64,000 nucleotides of DNA, from positions 2,642,501 to 2,706,500 of the forward strand of contig NZ_FNSM01000001.1 of assembly GCF_900105415.1 (NCBI RefSeq). Direction: 5' to 3'. This DNA comes from Streptomyces sp. TLI_105 (GTDB lineage: Bacteria; Actinomycetota; Actinomycetes; Streptomycetales; Streptomycetaceae). Positions 8,983 to 17,620 of this stretch are shown here, piece by piece. The translations under genes and the position numbers were made by a program. Position 1 is the stretch's first letter. Every line of letters begins with the position of its first letter. The notes below the pieces were generated by a model. It was given only the letters and a program-made list of their open reading frames with translations, was not told the DNA's origin and did not search any database.

Positions 8983-10335
8983 TCAGACGCCCGCGCGGGC
9001 CCTCTCCTCGCCCTCGTCCGTGCGCTGGTCCGGGACCGCCGTCGCCCCGTGGTCGTCCACGAGGGTCGTCTCGTCGAAGGGCGCCCGCCCCGCGAGGACC
9101 TCCGTGACCCGCGCCTTGTCGATCTCCTTCGTCCACGTGCCGACGAGCACCGTCGCGACCGCGTTGCCCGCGAAGTTGGTGAGGGCGCGCGCCTCGCTCA
9201 TGAAGCGGTCGATGCCGACGATGAGGCCGACCCCGTCGACCAGGTCGGGCCGGTGCGACTGGAGGCCGCCCGCGAGCGTGGCGAGCCCCGCCCCGGTGAC
9301 GCCCGCCGCACCCTTCGAGGCGATGATCATGAACACGAGGAGCGAGATCTGCTCGCCGATCGACAGCGGGTCGCCCATCGCCTCGGCGGTGAAGAGCGAG
9401 GCCATCGTCAGGTAGATCGCGGTGCCGTCGAGGTTGAAGGAGTAGCCGGTCGGCACGGTGATGCCGACGACCGGCTTGCTGACGCCCAGGTGCTCCATCT
9501 TCGCGATGAGCCGGGGCAGCGCGGACTCCGAGGAGGAGGTGGAGAGGATCAGCAGGAACTCGCGGCCCAGGTACCTCAGGAGGGCCCAGATGTTGATCCC
9601 GGCGATCAGCCGGAGCAGCGCGCCGAGGACCACGAAGACGAACAGCCCGCAGGTCACGTAGAAGCCGATCATGATGACGGCCAACGACTTCAGGGCCGCG
9701 GCGCCCGTCGCGCCGACGACGGCCGCGATGGCGCCGAACGCGCCGACCGGCGCGGCCCACATGATCATGCCGAGGATGCGGAAGACGAGCCGCTGGATGT
9801 GCCCGATGCCGCGCAGGACGGGCTCCCCGGCGGTGCCCATGGCCTGGAGCGCGAAGCCGGCGAGGAGGGCGACGAGGAGGGTCTGCAGGACCTCGCCGCC
9901 GGTGAAGGCGGAGACGAGGGTGGTCGGGATGATCCCGAGCAGGAAGTCCGGGGTCGACTCGTGCGCGCCCTCGGCCTGCTTGGCGCCGGCCTCGGCGAGC
10001 TCCTTGGTGAGGTGGAGCCCGGAGCCGGGCTCCAGGAGGTTGCCGACGAGCAGACCGATCGCGAGTGCGACGGTCGACATCACGAGGAAGTAGCCGAGGG
10101 CGAGGCCGCCGACGGCACCGACCTTCGCGGCCTTCCGGACCGAGCCGACGCCGAGCACGATCGTGCAGAAGATGATCGGCGAGATCATCATCTTGATCAG
10201 GTTGACGAAGCCGGTGCCCAGCGGCTTGAGCTCGACGGCGACGCCCGGCGCCAGGAACCCGACCGTGATGCCGAGCAGTACGGCGCCGATGACGGCGAGA
10301 TACAGATAGTGGGTGCGGTCCCGGCGTGCGGCCAC
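8983..10335 (-). CDS. dctA: C4-dicarboxylate/proton symporter DctA
   Basis: A 450-residue member of the DAACS glutamate/dicarboxylate transporter family. Hydrophobic segments begin with LYLAVIGAVLLGITVGFLAP. The serine-rich re-entrant loop appears as STSSSESALPRL, and the conserved transport motif TGYSFNLDGTAIYL follows; the third signature is GVGLIVGIDRFMSEARALTN with the ion-coupling Asp/Arg. I chose GTG 10335 because AGGAGGA lies 3-4 bases upstream; an earlier in-frame GTG lacks a site. The gene is divergent from a CitA/DcuS-type two-component system with 165 bp between, so induction by succinate, fumarate or malate through that system is likely. Confidence 0.93.
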   Translation of the reverse strand: MAARRDRTHYLYLAVIGAVLLGITVGFLAPGVAVELKPLGTGFVNLIKMMISPIIFCTIVLGVGSVRKAAKVGAVGGLALGYFLVMSTVALAIGLLVGNLLEPGSGLHLTKELAEAGAKQAEGAHESTPDFLLGIIPTTLVSAFTGGEVLQTLLVALLAGFALQAMGTAGEPVLRGIGHIQRLVFRILGMIMWAAPVGAFGAIAAVVGATGAAALKSLAVIMIGFYVTCGLFVFVVLGALLRLIAGINIWALLRYLGREFLLILSTSSSESALPRLIAKMEHLGVSKPVVGITVPTGYSFNLDGTAIYLTMASLFTAEAMGDPLSIGEQISLLVFMIIASKGAAGVTGAGLATLAGGLQSHRPDLVDGVGLIVGIDRFMSEARALTNFAGNAVATVLVGTWTKEIDKARVTEVLAGRAPFDETTLVDDHGATAVPDQRTDEGEERARAGV

Positions 10336-10399
10336 GGGGTCCTCCTCGTGCTGATGGGTGTCCACGTCCCGGTGGACCTCCGCGACTATCCACCAGCCT

Positions 10400-10413
10400 G
10401 TGACCGGGGTCAC
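10400..10413. promoter_or_regulatory. Palindrome between dctA and its two-component system
   Basis: GTGACC-GG-GGTCAC is a perfect inverted repeat lying 65 bp before dctA and 88 bp before the kinase gene. It is a candidate binding site for the response regulator encoded at 12606-13301. Confidence 0.4.
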
Positions 10414-10500
10414 GGTTGCGTGCGTTTCGTTCACGAGGGGAAGGGCACGATTCGGGAACGCGGTGCCGCCGCGCACATTCCCACGTGCACACTTACCCGC

Positions 10501-12609
10501 ATGCGCCGCATGCGTCTTCCCCTCCCCCGCCCCCGCAGCCTGGCCGGCCAGCTCTTCGCGATGCAGGTCGTGCTCGTGGCCGTCGTCGTGGCGGGGTGCG
10601 CGGTCTTCGCGTACGTCACGGACCTCGCGCAGGCCGAGGAGACCGCGCGGCGCCAGTCCACGGCGACCGCCGCCGCCGTCGCCGACTCCCCGTCCGTGGT
10701 CGCCGCCGCCCGCTCCGTCGATCCGACGGCCGCCCTCCAGCCGTACGCGGAGTCGCTGCGCCGCCACGCGGGCGTCGCCTTCGTGGTGATCATGGCCCCG
10801 GACGGCACCCGCTGGACGCATCCCGAGCCGGCGCAGATAGGCCGCACGTACCTCGGGCACATCGAGCAGGCGCGGCAGGGCCGGCTCTACTCCGAGACGC
10901 ACCTGGGCGTCCTGGGCCCCTCCGTACGGACGGTGGCGCCCGTCCTCGACCACGGCCGGGTCGTCGCCCTGGTCAGCGCGGGCATCACGATCGACAAGAT
11001 CAGCGAGCAGGTACGGGAGCAGGTGACCGCCCTGCTCGGCATGGCGGGCGCGGCGCTCGCGCTCGGCGGAGCGGGAACGTACGTCGTGAACGCGCGCCTG
11101 CGCCGCCACACGCACGGCATGAACGCCACGGAGCTGAGCCGTATGCACGACTACCACGAGGCCGCGCTGCACGCCGTGCGGGAAGGGCTCGTGATGCTCG
11201 ACGGAGGGCGGCGGATCGCCCTCATCAACGACGGCGCGCGGGAGCTCCTGGGCCTGGACGAAGGGGTCGTCGGGCGCCCGGCCGCGGACCTCGGCCTGCC
11301 GGCCTCGCTGACCGGCGCGCTGCTCTCCTCGGAGCCGCGCGTCGACGAGACGCACCTGACGGCCGACCGGGTGCTGGTGGTCAACACCCGCCCGGTGGTG
11401 GGCGGGGAGCGGCGCGGCACCGTCGTCACGCTCCGGGACCGCACCGAACTCCAGGCGCTCTCCGGCGAGCTGGACTCCGAGCGGGGCTTCACGGAGGCCC
11501 TCCGCTCCCAGGCCCACGAGGCGGCGAACCGGCTGCACACGGTCGTCTCGCTCATCGAACTGGGCCGGGTGGCGGAGGCGGTGGAGTTCGCGACGGCGGA
11601 GCTGGAGCTCGCCCAGGCGCTCACCGACCGCGTCGTCGACGCCGTCGGCGAACCGGTCCTCGCGGCGCTGCTGCTCGGCAAGGCGGCGCAGGCCAACGAG
11701 CGGGGCGTGGAGCTGGTCCTCACCGAGGACAGCCACATCGACGACGGCCGGGTCCCGGCGGCCCTGCCCTCCCGGGACCTGGTGACGATCCTGGGCAACC
11801 TCATCGACAACGCGGTGGAGGCGGCCGGCGGGACCCCGCACGCGCGCGTGACGGTCACGGTCGCCGCCCGCGCGGGCGACGGCGAGCTGCTGCTCCGCGT
11901 CGGCGACAGCGGCCCGGGCGTCCGCCCCGCCGACCGGGAGGCGGTCCTCGGCCGCGGCTGGTCCACCCGAGGCCCCGGCCGCGGCCTCGGCCTGGCCCTG
12001 GTGGGCCAGGCGGTCTCCCGCGCCTCTGGCACCCTGCACCTCGCGGAGGCGGAGGAGGGCGGCGCCCAGTTCACCGTCCGCCTGCCCCTGCGAGGGGAGG
12101 CCGGGGCAGGGGCGGAGGAAAGGGACGGGGCGCGCGTGGGGGACGCAAGACCCGCCGAAGCCCTGGGCGGGGCCGGGCACCCGGGCCACGCCGATGCCCC
12201 GGCCGGGCCCGGCCACCCAGGCCACGCCGAAGCCCCGGCCGGGCCCCGGCACCGGGGCCAGGCCGAAAGCCCGGACGCTCCCGAACACCTGGGCCACGCC
12301 GAAGACCCGGACACCCCCGAACAGCCGCGCCGGGGCGAGGACCCGGCCGGGCCCGGCACCCCGGGGGCCGGCCTCGACCCGGCCGCGCCGGGCACGGCCG
12401 GCGCCCCCCGCAGCCTCGCGCACCCGGGCGGCCCCGGTGGCCCGGGCCAGTTCGTGCGCCCCGGCGGCGCCGCCGACACCGAGCCGGCCGGGGGTTCCCG
12501 GGCTTCCGGGGCCACCGGAGCGACCGGGACCACCGGGACCACCGGGACCACCGAGGCCACCGAGGCCACCGAGGCCACCGAGGTGGTCAACGCGGAGGTG
12601 GCCCCGTGA
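10501..12609 (+). CDS. CitA/DcuS-type sensor histidine kinase with collagen-like tail
   Basis: A 702-residue membrane kinase. A first transmembrane segment (MQVVLVAVVVAGCAVFAY), an extracytoplasmic PASp sensor domain (about residues 45-170) and a second transmembrane helix (ALLGMAGAALALGGAGTYVV) precede a cytoplasmic PAS domain. The phosphoacceptor region reads LRSQAHEAANRLHT, followed by N box NLIDNAVEA, G1 VGDSGPGV and G2 GRGLGLALV. This is the layout of citrate/C4-dicarboxylate sensors. The last 160 or so residues, after the ATPase domain, are low-complexity Gly/Pro/Ala/His repeats and a TGTTGTTE tract that normal family members lack. GTG of the response regulator overlaps its stop (GTGA). 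ATG 10510 is an alternative start. Confidence 0.88.
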   Translation: MRRMRLPLPRPRSLAGQLFAMQVVLVAVVVAGCAVFAYVTDLAQAEETARRQSTATAAAVADSPSVVAAARSVDPTAALQPYAESLRRHAGVAFVVIMAPDGTRWTHPEPAQIGRTYLGHIEQARQGRLYSETHLGVLGPSVRTVAPVLDHGRVVALVSAGITIDKISEQVREQVTALLGMAGAALALGGAGTYVVNARLRRHTHGMNATELSRMHDYHEAALHAVREGLVMLDGGRRIALINDGARELLGLDEGVVGRPAADLGLPASLTGALLSSEPRVDETHLTADRVLVVNTRPVVGGERRGTVVTLRDRTELQALSGELDSERGFTEALRSQAHEAANRLHTVVSLIELGRVAEAVEFATAELELAQALTDRVVDAVGEPVLAALLLGKAAQANERGVELVLTEDSHIDDGRVPAALPSRDLVTILGNLIDNAVEAAGGTPHARVTVTVAARAGDGELLLRVGDSGPGVRPADREAVLGRGWSTRGPGRGLGLALVGQAVSRASGTLHLAEAEEGGAQFTVRLPLRGEAGAGAEERDGARVGDARPAEALGGAGHPGHADAPAGPGHPGHAEAPAGPRHRGQAESPDAPEHLGHAEDPDTPEQPRRGEDPAGPGTPGAGLDPAAPGTAGAPRSLAHPGGPGGPGQFVRPGGAADTEPAGGSRASGATGATGTTGTTGTTEATEATEATEVVNAEVAP
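12118..12602 (+). repeat. Degenerate 39-bp coding repeats in the kinase tail
   Basis: Repeats encode about 13-residue units such as GHPGHAEAPAGP, decaying toward EHLGHAEDPDTP, then Gly/Pro-rich spacer and short ACC-GGG-ACC and GAG-GCC-ACC triplet runs (TGTTGTT, EATEATE). The DNA-level near-identity points to slippage or unequal recombination. Confidence 0.75.
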
Positions 12610-13301
12610 GTGCGCAGCCCCTCCGCGTTCTCGTCGTCGAGGACGACCCCGTCGCCGCCGACGCCCACGCGCTCTACGCCGGGCGTGTCGAGGGCTTCGC
12701 CGTCGTCGGGGTCGCGCACTCGCGGGCCGAGGCCGTGCGGGTCCTCGACCGGATGCCGGTCGACCTGATCCTGCTCGACCTCTACCTGCCCGACGGCCAC
12801 GGCCTCCAGCTGCTGCGGGCCCTGCGGGCCGCCGGCCACTCCGCGGACGTCATCGCCGTGACCTCCGCCCGCGACCTGGCCGTCGTCCGCGAGGGCGTGT
12901 CCCTCGGCGTCGTCCAGTACGTCCTGAAGCCGTTCGCCTTCGCCACCCTGCGGGACCGGCTCGCCCGGTACGCCGAGTTCCGGGCGGCCGCCGGGGAGGC
13001 CTCCGGCCAGGACGAGGTGGACCGGGCCCTCGCCGCGCTCCGGGCCCCGCACCCCGCCACGCTCCCCAAGGGCCTCAGCGCCCCGACGCTCGAAGCCGTC
13101 ACGCGCACCCTCCGGTCCACCCCGGCGGGGCTCACCGCCGCCGAGGCGGGCACGGCCGTCGGGATCTCCCGGATCACCGCCCGTCGCTACCTCGAACACC
13201 TGGTCACGGAGGGCCGGGCCGTGCGCGCCCCGCAGTACGGGCAGATCGGGCGCCCCGAGCTCCAGTACCGCTGGCTCGACCGGCCGGGCCGCGGTTACTG
13301 A
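12606..13301 (+). CDS. CitB/DcuR-family response regulator
   Basis: A 231-residue regulator. The receiver domain has the acidic pair VVEDDP, the phosphoacceptor Asp in LILLDLYLPDGHG and the conserved Lys in YVLKPF. The output domain is a winged helix of the CitB/DcuR type (LTAAEAGTAVGISRITARRYLEHL). It starts at GTG 12606, overlapping the kinase stop by 4 bases, which implies coupled translation at matched levels. The partner kinase and the divergent dctA define the likely role: control of dicarboxylate uptake. Confidence 0.93.
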   Translation: MSAQPLRVLVVEDDPVAADAHALYAGRVEGFAVVGVAHSRAEAVRVLDRMPVDLILLDLYLPDGHGLQLLRALRAAGHSADVIAVTSARDLAVVREGVSLGVVQYVLKPFAFATLRDRLARYAEFRAAAGEASGQDEVDRALAALRAPHPATLPKGLSAPTLEAVTRTLRSTPAGLTAAEAGTAVGISRITARRYLEHLVTEGRAVRAPQYGQIGRPELQYRWLDRPGRGY

Positions 13302-13383
13302 CCGGTTCCGACGTTCCTACGACGCCGTGCGTTGGGGGAACGAACCGTAGCCAGCCGTCACCTTCCGCGCCTACCGTGACCGA

Positions 13384-14055
13384 GTGCACCAACCCTCCCC
13401 TCCCTTCGACGCCTCGGCCGCGCGCCGCCTCCGCGAAGGCCTCGGCATGGCCCCCGGTCACGTCGCCTACGGCCTGCGGGCGCAGTACGGCCTCTTCGTC
13501 GATCCCGAGACCGTCGCCGCCTGGGAGCGCGGCCTGGCGATCCCGAACGAGCAGGAGCTCACCGCCCTCGCGGGCGTCCTGTGGTGCTCCCCCGCGGACC
13601 TCATCGCCGCCGCCTCCACCCTGCGCGAGCACCGGGTCGCGCGCGGGCTCTCCGTCGAGGAGCTCGCCCGGCGGGTGGGCATGGCGACCCACGCGTACCA
13701 GCGGATGGAGGAAGAGGGCCGCTGGCGCGGCACCGAACGCCAGACGGTCGCCCTCGCCGAGGCGCTCGCCCTCGGCCCGCGCGCCCTGATCACCGCGACC
13801 GGCGGCGCCGAAGCCCTCGCCGAGCTGCTGCGCGACGCGGCGACCACCCGCTGGCAGGCGTACGTGAAGCCGACCGTGAAGCTGGTGCCGCTGCCGAAGC
13901 GGATCGTGGAGTCCGCGCTCCAGCAGCTCCACTCGGACTACCACACCCGGATGACGGCGATCAGCAGCTGGGGCGCCCCGGGGACGACCGGCGACGAGGG
14001 GCGCGCCTACCTGGACGAGATCACCGACCACTTCTGGGCGGCGGTCGGCCCGTAG
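13384..14055 (+). CDS. XRE-family helix-turn-helix regulator
   Basis: A 223-residue protein with two Cro/cI-like helix-turn-helix regions: one near residues 10-70 (GMAPGHVAYGLRAQYG, ETVAAWERG) and another near 80-135 (ARGLSVEELARRVGM, HAYQRMEEEG). The C-terminal third (WQAYVKPTVKLVPLPKRIVE) is shared by a conserved Streptomyces family of unknown role. GTG 13384 is preceded by a TACCGT -10-like hexamer only 6 bases away and no ribosome site, suggesting a leaderless mRNA. The next gene begins 34 bp downstream of its stop. Target genes unknown. Confidence 0.75.
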   Translation: MHQPSPPFDASAARRLREGLGMAPGHVAYGLRAQYGLFVDPETVAAWERGLAIPNEQELTALAGVLWCSPADLIAAASTLREHRVARGLSVEELARRVGMATHAYQRMEEEGRWRGTERQTVALAEALALGPRALITATGGAEALAELLRDAATTRWQAYVKPTVKLVPLPKRIVESALQQLHSDYHTRMTAISSWGAPGTTGDEGRAYLDEITDHFWAAVGP

Positions 14056-14089
14056 ATCATCCGGGGCCGCAGGCCGTACATTGGCGGCC

Positions 14090-14830
14090 GTGAGACGACA
14101 CATACCCTTCGACCGACTCCACAACTTCCGTGACCTGGGCGGCTATCGGACCGCCGACGGCGGGACCGTGCGGTGGGAGACCCTCTACCGCTCCGACTCC
14201 CTCGGCAAGCTCGCGGACGCCGGCCCGGCCGACCTGGAGCGCTTCCGCGCGCTGGGCGTGGGCACGGTGATCGACCTGCGCTACCCGTGGGAGATCGCTG
14301 GCAAGGGCCGCCTGCCTGAGACCGAGGAGGTCTCCTGGCACAACCTCTCCATCGAGCACCGCCCCTACGACCAGGAGGCGATCGACCCCGCCCTCGACCC
14401 CTGGCGCTATCTCGCCGACCGTTTCGCCGAGGTCGCCGAGGACGGGGCGGAGGAGCTCCGCGCGGCCCTGGAGCTGATCGCCGCCGCCGAGGGGCCGCTC
14501 GTCTTCCACTGCGCCTCCGGGAAGGACCGCACGGGTCTGCTCGCGGCCGTCGTCCTCGACCTCCTGGAGGTCCCGGACGAGGAGATCCTCGCCGACTTCG
14601 CGCTCACCGAGCTGGCCACGGAGCGGCTGATCGCCGACTGGCGGGCCGCGCACCCGGGCCGGGAGCCGCGCTGGCCGGGCTACGGCCGGGCGCCCGCCGA
14701 CGTCATCCGGCTGTTCCTCGCGGACCTGCGCGAGCGGTACGGCTCGGTGTACGCGTACGCCACCGGCCACGTCGGGCTCGACCCGGCGGTGGTGACGGCG
14801 CTCAAGGCCCGTCTGGTCGAGGCTGCCTGA
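14090..14830 (+). CDS. Tyrosine/dual-specificity phosphatase (PtpB-like)
   Basis: A 246-residue phosphatase of the Tyr_phosphatase3 family. The P-loop HCASGKDRTG contains the catalytic CX5R; the preceding NFRDLGGYRTADG is the diagnostic N-terminal signature of this group, which includes mycobacterial PtpB and can act on phosphotyrosine, phosphoserine and phosphoinositides. I place the start at GTG 14090 with a TACATT -10-like element 7 bases upstream, giving a probable leaderless message; TTG 14081 is in frame but falls inside that element. No secretion signal is seen, so it probably acts in the cytoplasm. Confidence 0.88.
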   Translation: MRRHIPFDRLHNFRDLGGYRTADGGTVRWETLYRSDSLGKLADAGPADLERFRALGVGTVIDLRYPWEIAGKGRLPETEEVSWHNLSIEHRPYDQEAIDPALDPWRYLADRFAEVAEDGAEELRAALELIAAAEGPLVFHCASGKDRTGLLAAVVLDLLEVPDEEILADFALTELATERLIADWRAAHPGREPRWPGYGRAPADVIRLFLADLRERYGSVYAYATGHVGLDPAVVTALKARLVEAA

Positions 14831-14852
14831 GGCCCCGCCGGGGCCGCGGTCT

Positions 14853-16043
14853 TCAGTTCCGCCGGTCGAAGTCGAAGAGCTGCCCGGCCGCGTCCGGCGC
14901 GCAGGGCGCCTGGGCGAGCCGCGCCCAGGCGGCCGAGCGGTCGCCGACGACGGTGACGCAGCTGCCGGGGGTCGCGGAGCCCACCGGGACGATCCGGTAG
15001 CCCTCGACGGGGGTGCCGTACGCCTCCAGGGCGAAGGACTCGACCCGGGTCGGGTCGCCGCACTCGGAGTCCTCGTACGCGGCGCCGGGTGTCCGGCCGC
15101 CCGAGGGGAGGCCGGAGCAGCCGGGGCCGAAGTCGGGGTGGTCCGAAACGATCCTCCACCGGCCGCCGCCCGCCTCCGCCAGCGAGTAGCGCGGGAGGCC
15201 GGCGGCGGCGCACGGCAGCTGGTGGATCTGGCCGGTGCGGGTGCCGCGCCGCTCGCCGAGGCAGAAGTCGGTGCCGGCCACCCGGATCCGGACGTCCCCG
15301 GCGGCGGGGGCGGTGGGGGTACGGGGCGGATGCCCGGCGTGCCCGTCCCGCAGGAAGGCGACGACGCTGACCCCGGCCAGCACGAGCCCGGCGAGCGCGA
15401 CGGCCGCGACGAGGACGCGGCGTATCCGGGAGCCGGGACCGGACGGGAAAACGGGACCGGGCGGGGAACCCGGCCCGGACAGGGAGCCCGGCCCGCACGG
15501 GGCACCGGCCTCGGACCGGGAACCGCTCGCACCGCCACCGCCGGGACCGCCCACGCCGGGAGCACTTCCCGCACTGCCCGCCCCGGGAGCACTGCCCGCA
15601 CCGCCCGCACCGGGAGCACCATCGCCGCCGAGACCGCCAGGGCCACCCGGACCATCAGAGCCGTCAGAGCCGTCGGCGACCCCGGCACCGGGACCGTCGG
15701 CGGCTTCGGGCCGGGCGGGGGCTTCGTCGGAGCCCGTCCGGGCCGCCCCGTACGCCCCCCGCCCCGCCAGCTCCCTCCGTACCGTCCGCCAGTGCTCCGC
15801 CTCACCGTCTTCGACGCCGCAGGCGCGGACGAAGGTGGTGAGCAGTTCCTCTCGGGGCAGGGTCGGGCGGGCCAGCATGTTCGCCACCGTGGAGCGGGGC
15901 AGGACGTCGCCGTGCGTCTCCGCGCGTGCCGACAGCTCGCGGTAGGTCAGGCCCGACCAGTCCTTGAGGGCCTGGAGGCACGCGAGGAACTCGGCGGGGT
16001 TCCGTACCTCCCGTGGGTCAGGAGCCTGCTCCCCCGGCGTCAT
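14853..16043 (-). CDS. Membrane-anchored HTH protein with extracellular C-terminal domain
   Basis: A 396-residue protein. The N-terminus carries a helix-turn-helix resembling XRE regulators (LQALKDWSGLTYRELSARAE, RSTVANMLARPTLPREELL). It is followed by a Gly/Ala/Ser/Pro-rich linker (about residues 120-215), one transmembrane helix (VLVAAVALAGLVLAGVSVVA) and a Cys-containing outer domain (FCLGERRGTRTGQIHQLPC, SCVTVVGD, APCAPDA) that looks like a carbohydrate-binding or disulfide-stabilised sensor. This one-component membrane architecture is common in Streptomyces and suggests direct signalling from the surface to DNA or a partner. ATG 16043 is chosen for homology of the following HTH. Function is not established. 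Confidence 0.72.
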   Translation of the reverse strand: MTPGEQAPDPREVRNPAEFLACLQALKDWSGLTYRELSARAETHGDVLPRSTVANMLARPTLPREELLTTFVRACGVEDGEAEHWRTVRRELAGRGAYGAARTGSDEAPARPEAADGPGAGVADGSDGSDGPGGPGGLGGDGAPGAGGAGSAPGAGSAGSAPGVGGPGGGGASGSRSEAGAPCGPGSLSGPGSPPGPVFPSGPGSRIRRVLVAAVALAGLVLAGVSVVAFLRDGHAGHPPRTPTAPAAGDVRIRVAGTDFCLGERRGTRTGQIHQLPCAAAGLPRYSLAEAGGGRWRIVSDHPDFGPGCSGLPSGGRTPGAAYEDSECGDPTRVESFALEAYGTPVEGYRIVPVGSATPGSCVTVVGDRSAAWARLAQAPCAPDAAGQLFDFDRRN

Positions 16044-16289
16044 CCGCGCGTCCCCCTTCCCGCCGGACAAGGTTGGGACATGTCCGGGACAGCCCCAAGC
16101 CTTGTTGATCTCGCGCCGGGGCTCAAGAGTGGAATCCGGCATTTCCGGGGGGGGAGTGCCGGGCACAGCGGGGTGGCCCCGACCGTCCACGGGGGGGACG
16201 GTCGGGGCCACCCGGGTCGTCCCGTGTCCCGGAGGGCCCCGCCCCGGCCGTCTCGAGTCCTGGAAAGTCCTGGAAGGACCCCGTCCCGG

Positions 16290-17315
16290 CTAGAAGACCG
16301 ACTCCGCCTCGCGCATGCGGTCCTCGGGGACCCTCTTGAGCTGGGTCACGGCCTCGGCCAGCGGCACCATCTCGACGTTCGTGCCGCGCAGCGCGGTCAT
16401 CCGGCCGAAGTCGCCGCGGTGGGCCGCCTCCACCGCGTGCCAGCCGAAGCGGGTGGCGAGCACCCGGTCGTACGCGGTCGGCGTGCCGCCGCGCTGGACG
16501 TGGCCGAGGATGACCGGGCGGGCCTCCTTGCCGAGGCGCCGCTCCAGCTCGACGGCGAGCTGGTTGCCGATGCCCTGGAAGCGCTCGTGGCCGAACTGGT
16601 CGATCTCGCCCTTCTTGTAGTCCATGGAGCCCTCGGCCGGGTGGGCGCCCTCGGCGACGCAGATGACGGCGAACTTCTTGCCGCGGGCGAAGCGCTCCTC
16701 GACCATCTTGACGAGGTCGTCGACCTGGAAGGGGCGCTCGGGGAGGCAGATGCCGTGCGCGCCGCCGGCCATGCCGGATTCGAGGGCGATCCAGCCGGCG
16801 TGGCGGCCCATCACCTCGACGACCATCACCCGCTGGTGGGACTCGGCGGTGGTCTTGAGGCGGTCCATGGCCTCGGTGGCGACGCCGACGGCGGTGTCGA
16901 AGCCGAAGGTGCGGTCCGTGGAGGAGATGTCGTTGTCGATGGTCTTCGGGACGCCGACGACGGGCATGCCGGCCTCGGAGAGCATCCGGGCGGCGGTCAG
17001 GGTGCCTTCGCCGCCGATGGGGATGAGGACGTCGATGCCGTACGTGCGGGCCAGGTCGGAGGCGGAATCGGCGGCCTCGCGGAGCCGGTTCCGCTCCAGG
17101 CGGGCGGAGCCGAGGATGGTGCCGCCTCGGGCGAGGATGCCGCTGACGGCGTCGAGGTCGAGGGGGCGGTAGTGGCCGTCGAGGAGGCCCTTGAACCCGT
17201 CCTCGAAGCCGATGACTTCGTCGTTGTGGCCGGTCAGCGCCCGGTGCACGACCGACCGGATCACTGCGTTCAGGCCGGGGCAGTCGCCGCCTGCGGTGAG
17301 AACTCCGATGCGCAT
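16290..17315 (-). CDS. pfkA: ATP-dependent 6-phosphofructokinase
   Basis: A 341-residue phosphofructokinase converting fructose-6-phosphate to the 1,6-bisphosphate. The N-terminus MRIGVLTAGGDCPGLNAVIR binds the nucleotide; the catalytic TIDNDI and the substrate motif MGRHAGWIA are intact. The phosphate loop reads GGEGTL: Gly after the acidic residue fits ATP rather than pyrophosphate as donor, and Glu in place of Asp is typical of the actinobacterial group. ATG 17315 has GGAG upstream. It is divergent from pta-ackA and lies near pyk, forming a glycolysis-overflow cluster. Confidence 0.95.
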   Translation of the reverse strand: MRIGVLTAGGDCPGLNAVIRSVVHRALTGHNDEVIGFEDGFKGLLDGHYRPLDLDAVSGILARGGTILGSARLERNRLREAADSASDLARTYGIDVLIPIGGEGTLTAARMLSEAGMPVVGVPKTIDNDISSTDRTFGFDTAVGVATEAMDRLKTTAESHQRVMVVEVMGRHAGWIALESGMAGGAHGICLPERPFQVDDLVKMVEERFARGKKFAVICVAEGAHPAEGSMDYKKGEIDQFGHERFQGIGNQLAVELERRLGKEARPVILGHVQRGGTPTAYDRVLATRFGWHAVEAAHRGDFGRMTALRGTNVEMVPLAEAVTQLKRVPEDRMREAESVF

Positions 17316-17472
17316 CGTGCTTGGTCTCCTGCTCGGTCGCGGTCCGTTGTGAGCCACCACGATTCTCCCACGCGCCGCCTGACGGACGCGTTCCCCGCCC
17401 GTCCGCGCGTCCTTGCCGGTGACCCCGCGGAGGCCTTTCGCCCCGGGTTTCCGGGCCTTTCGTCCGGGGGGC

Positions 17473-17501
17473 GACGTAACCATCGGCGGGGGTATTGTCA
17501 A
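17473..17501 (-). promoter_or_regulatory. Predicted pfkA promoter
   Basis: TTGACA (17496-17501) and TACGTC (17473-17478) on the minus strand are 17 bp apart, a good match to the major sigma factor pattern, and about 160 bases before pfkA. The 305-base gap 17316-17620 is otherwise empty of genes and must also hold the pta promoter. Confidence 0.55.
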
Positions 17502-17620
17502 GGGGGTGATGCCGCCCTATCGGGGCTTTCTGAGCACTGTCGATTGACGCACGGGCCGCGGATCGGTGCCCCGAGAGCACCGCTCGGCCCCTTCCGCAGG
17601 ACTGGACAGGAGACCACGGC

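Noticed and set aside
16290..17501. Longer pfkA frame starting at TTG 17501
   Set aside because: The TTG overlaps a good TTGACA promoter element; ATG 17315 has a ribosome site and gives the canonical N-terminus.
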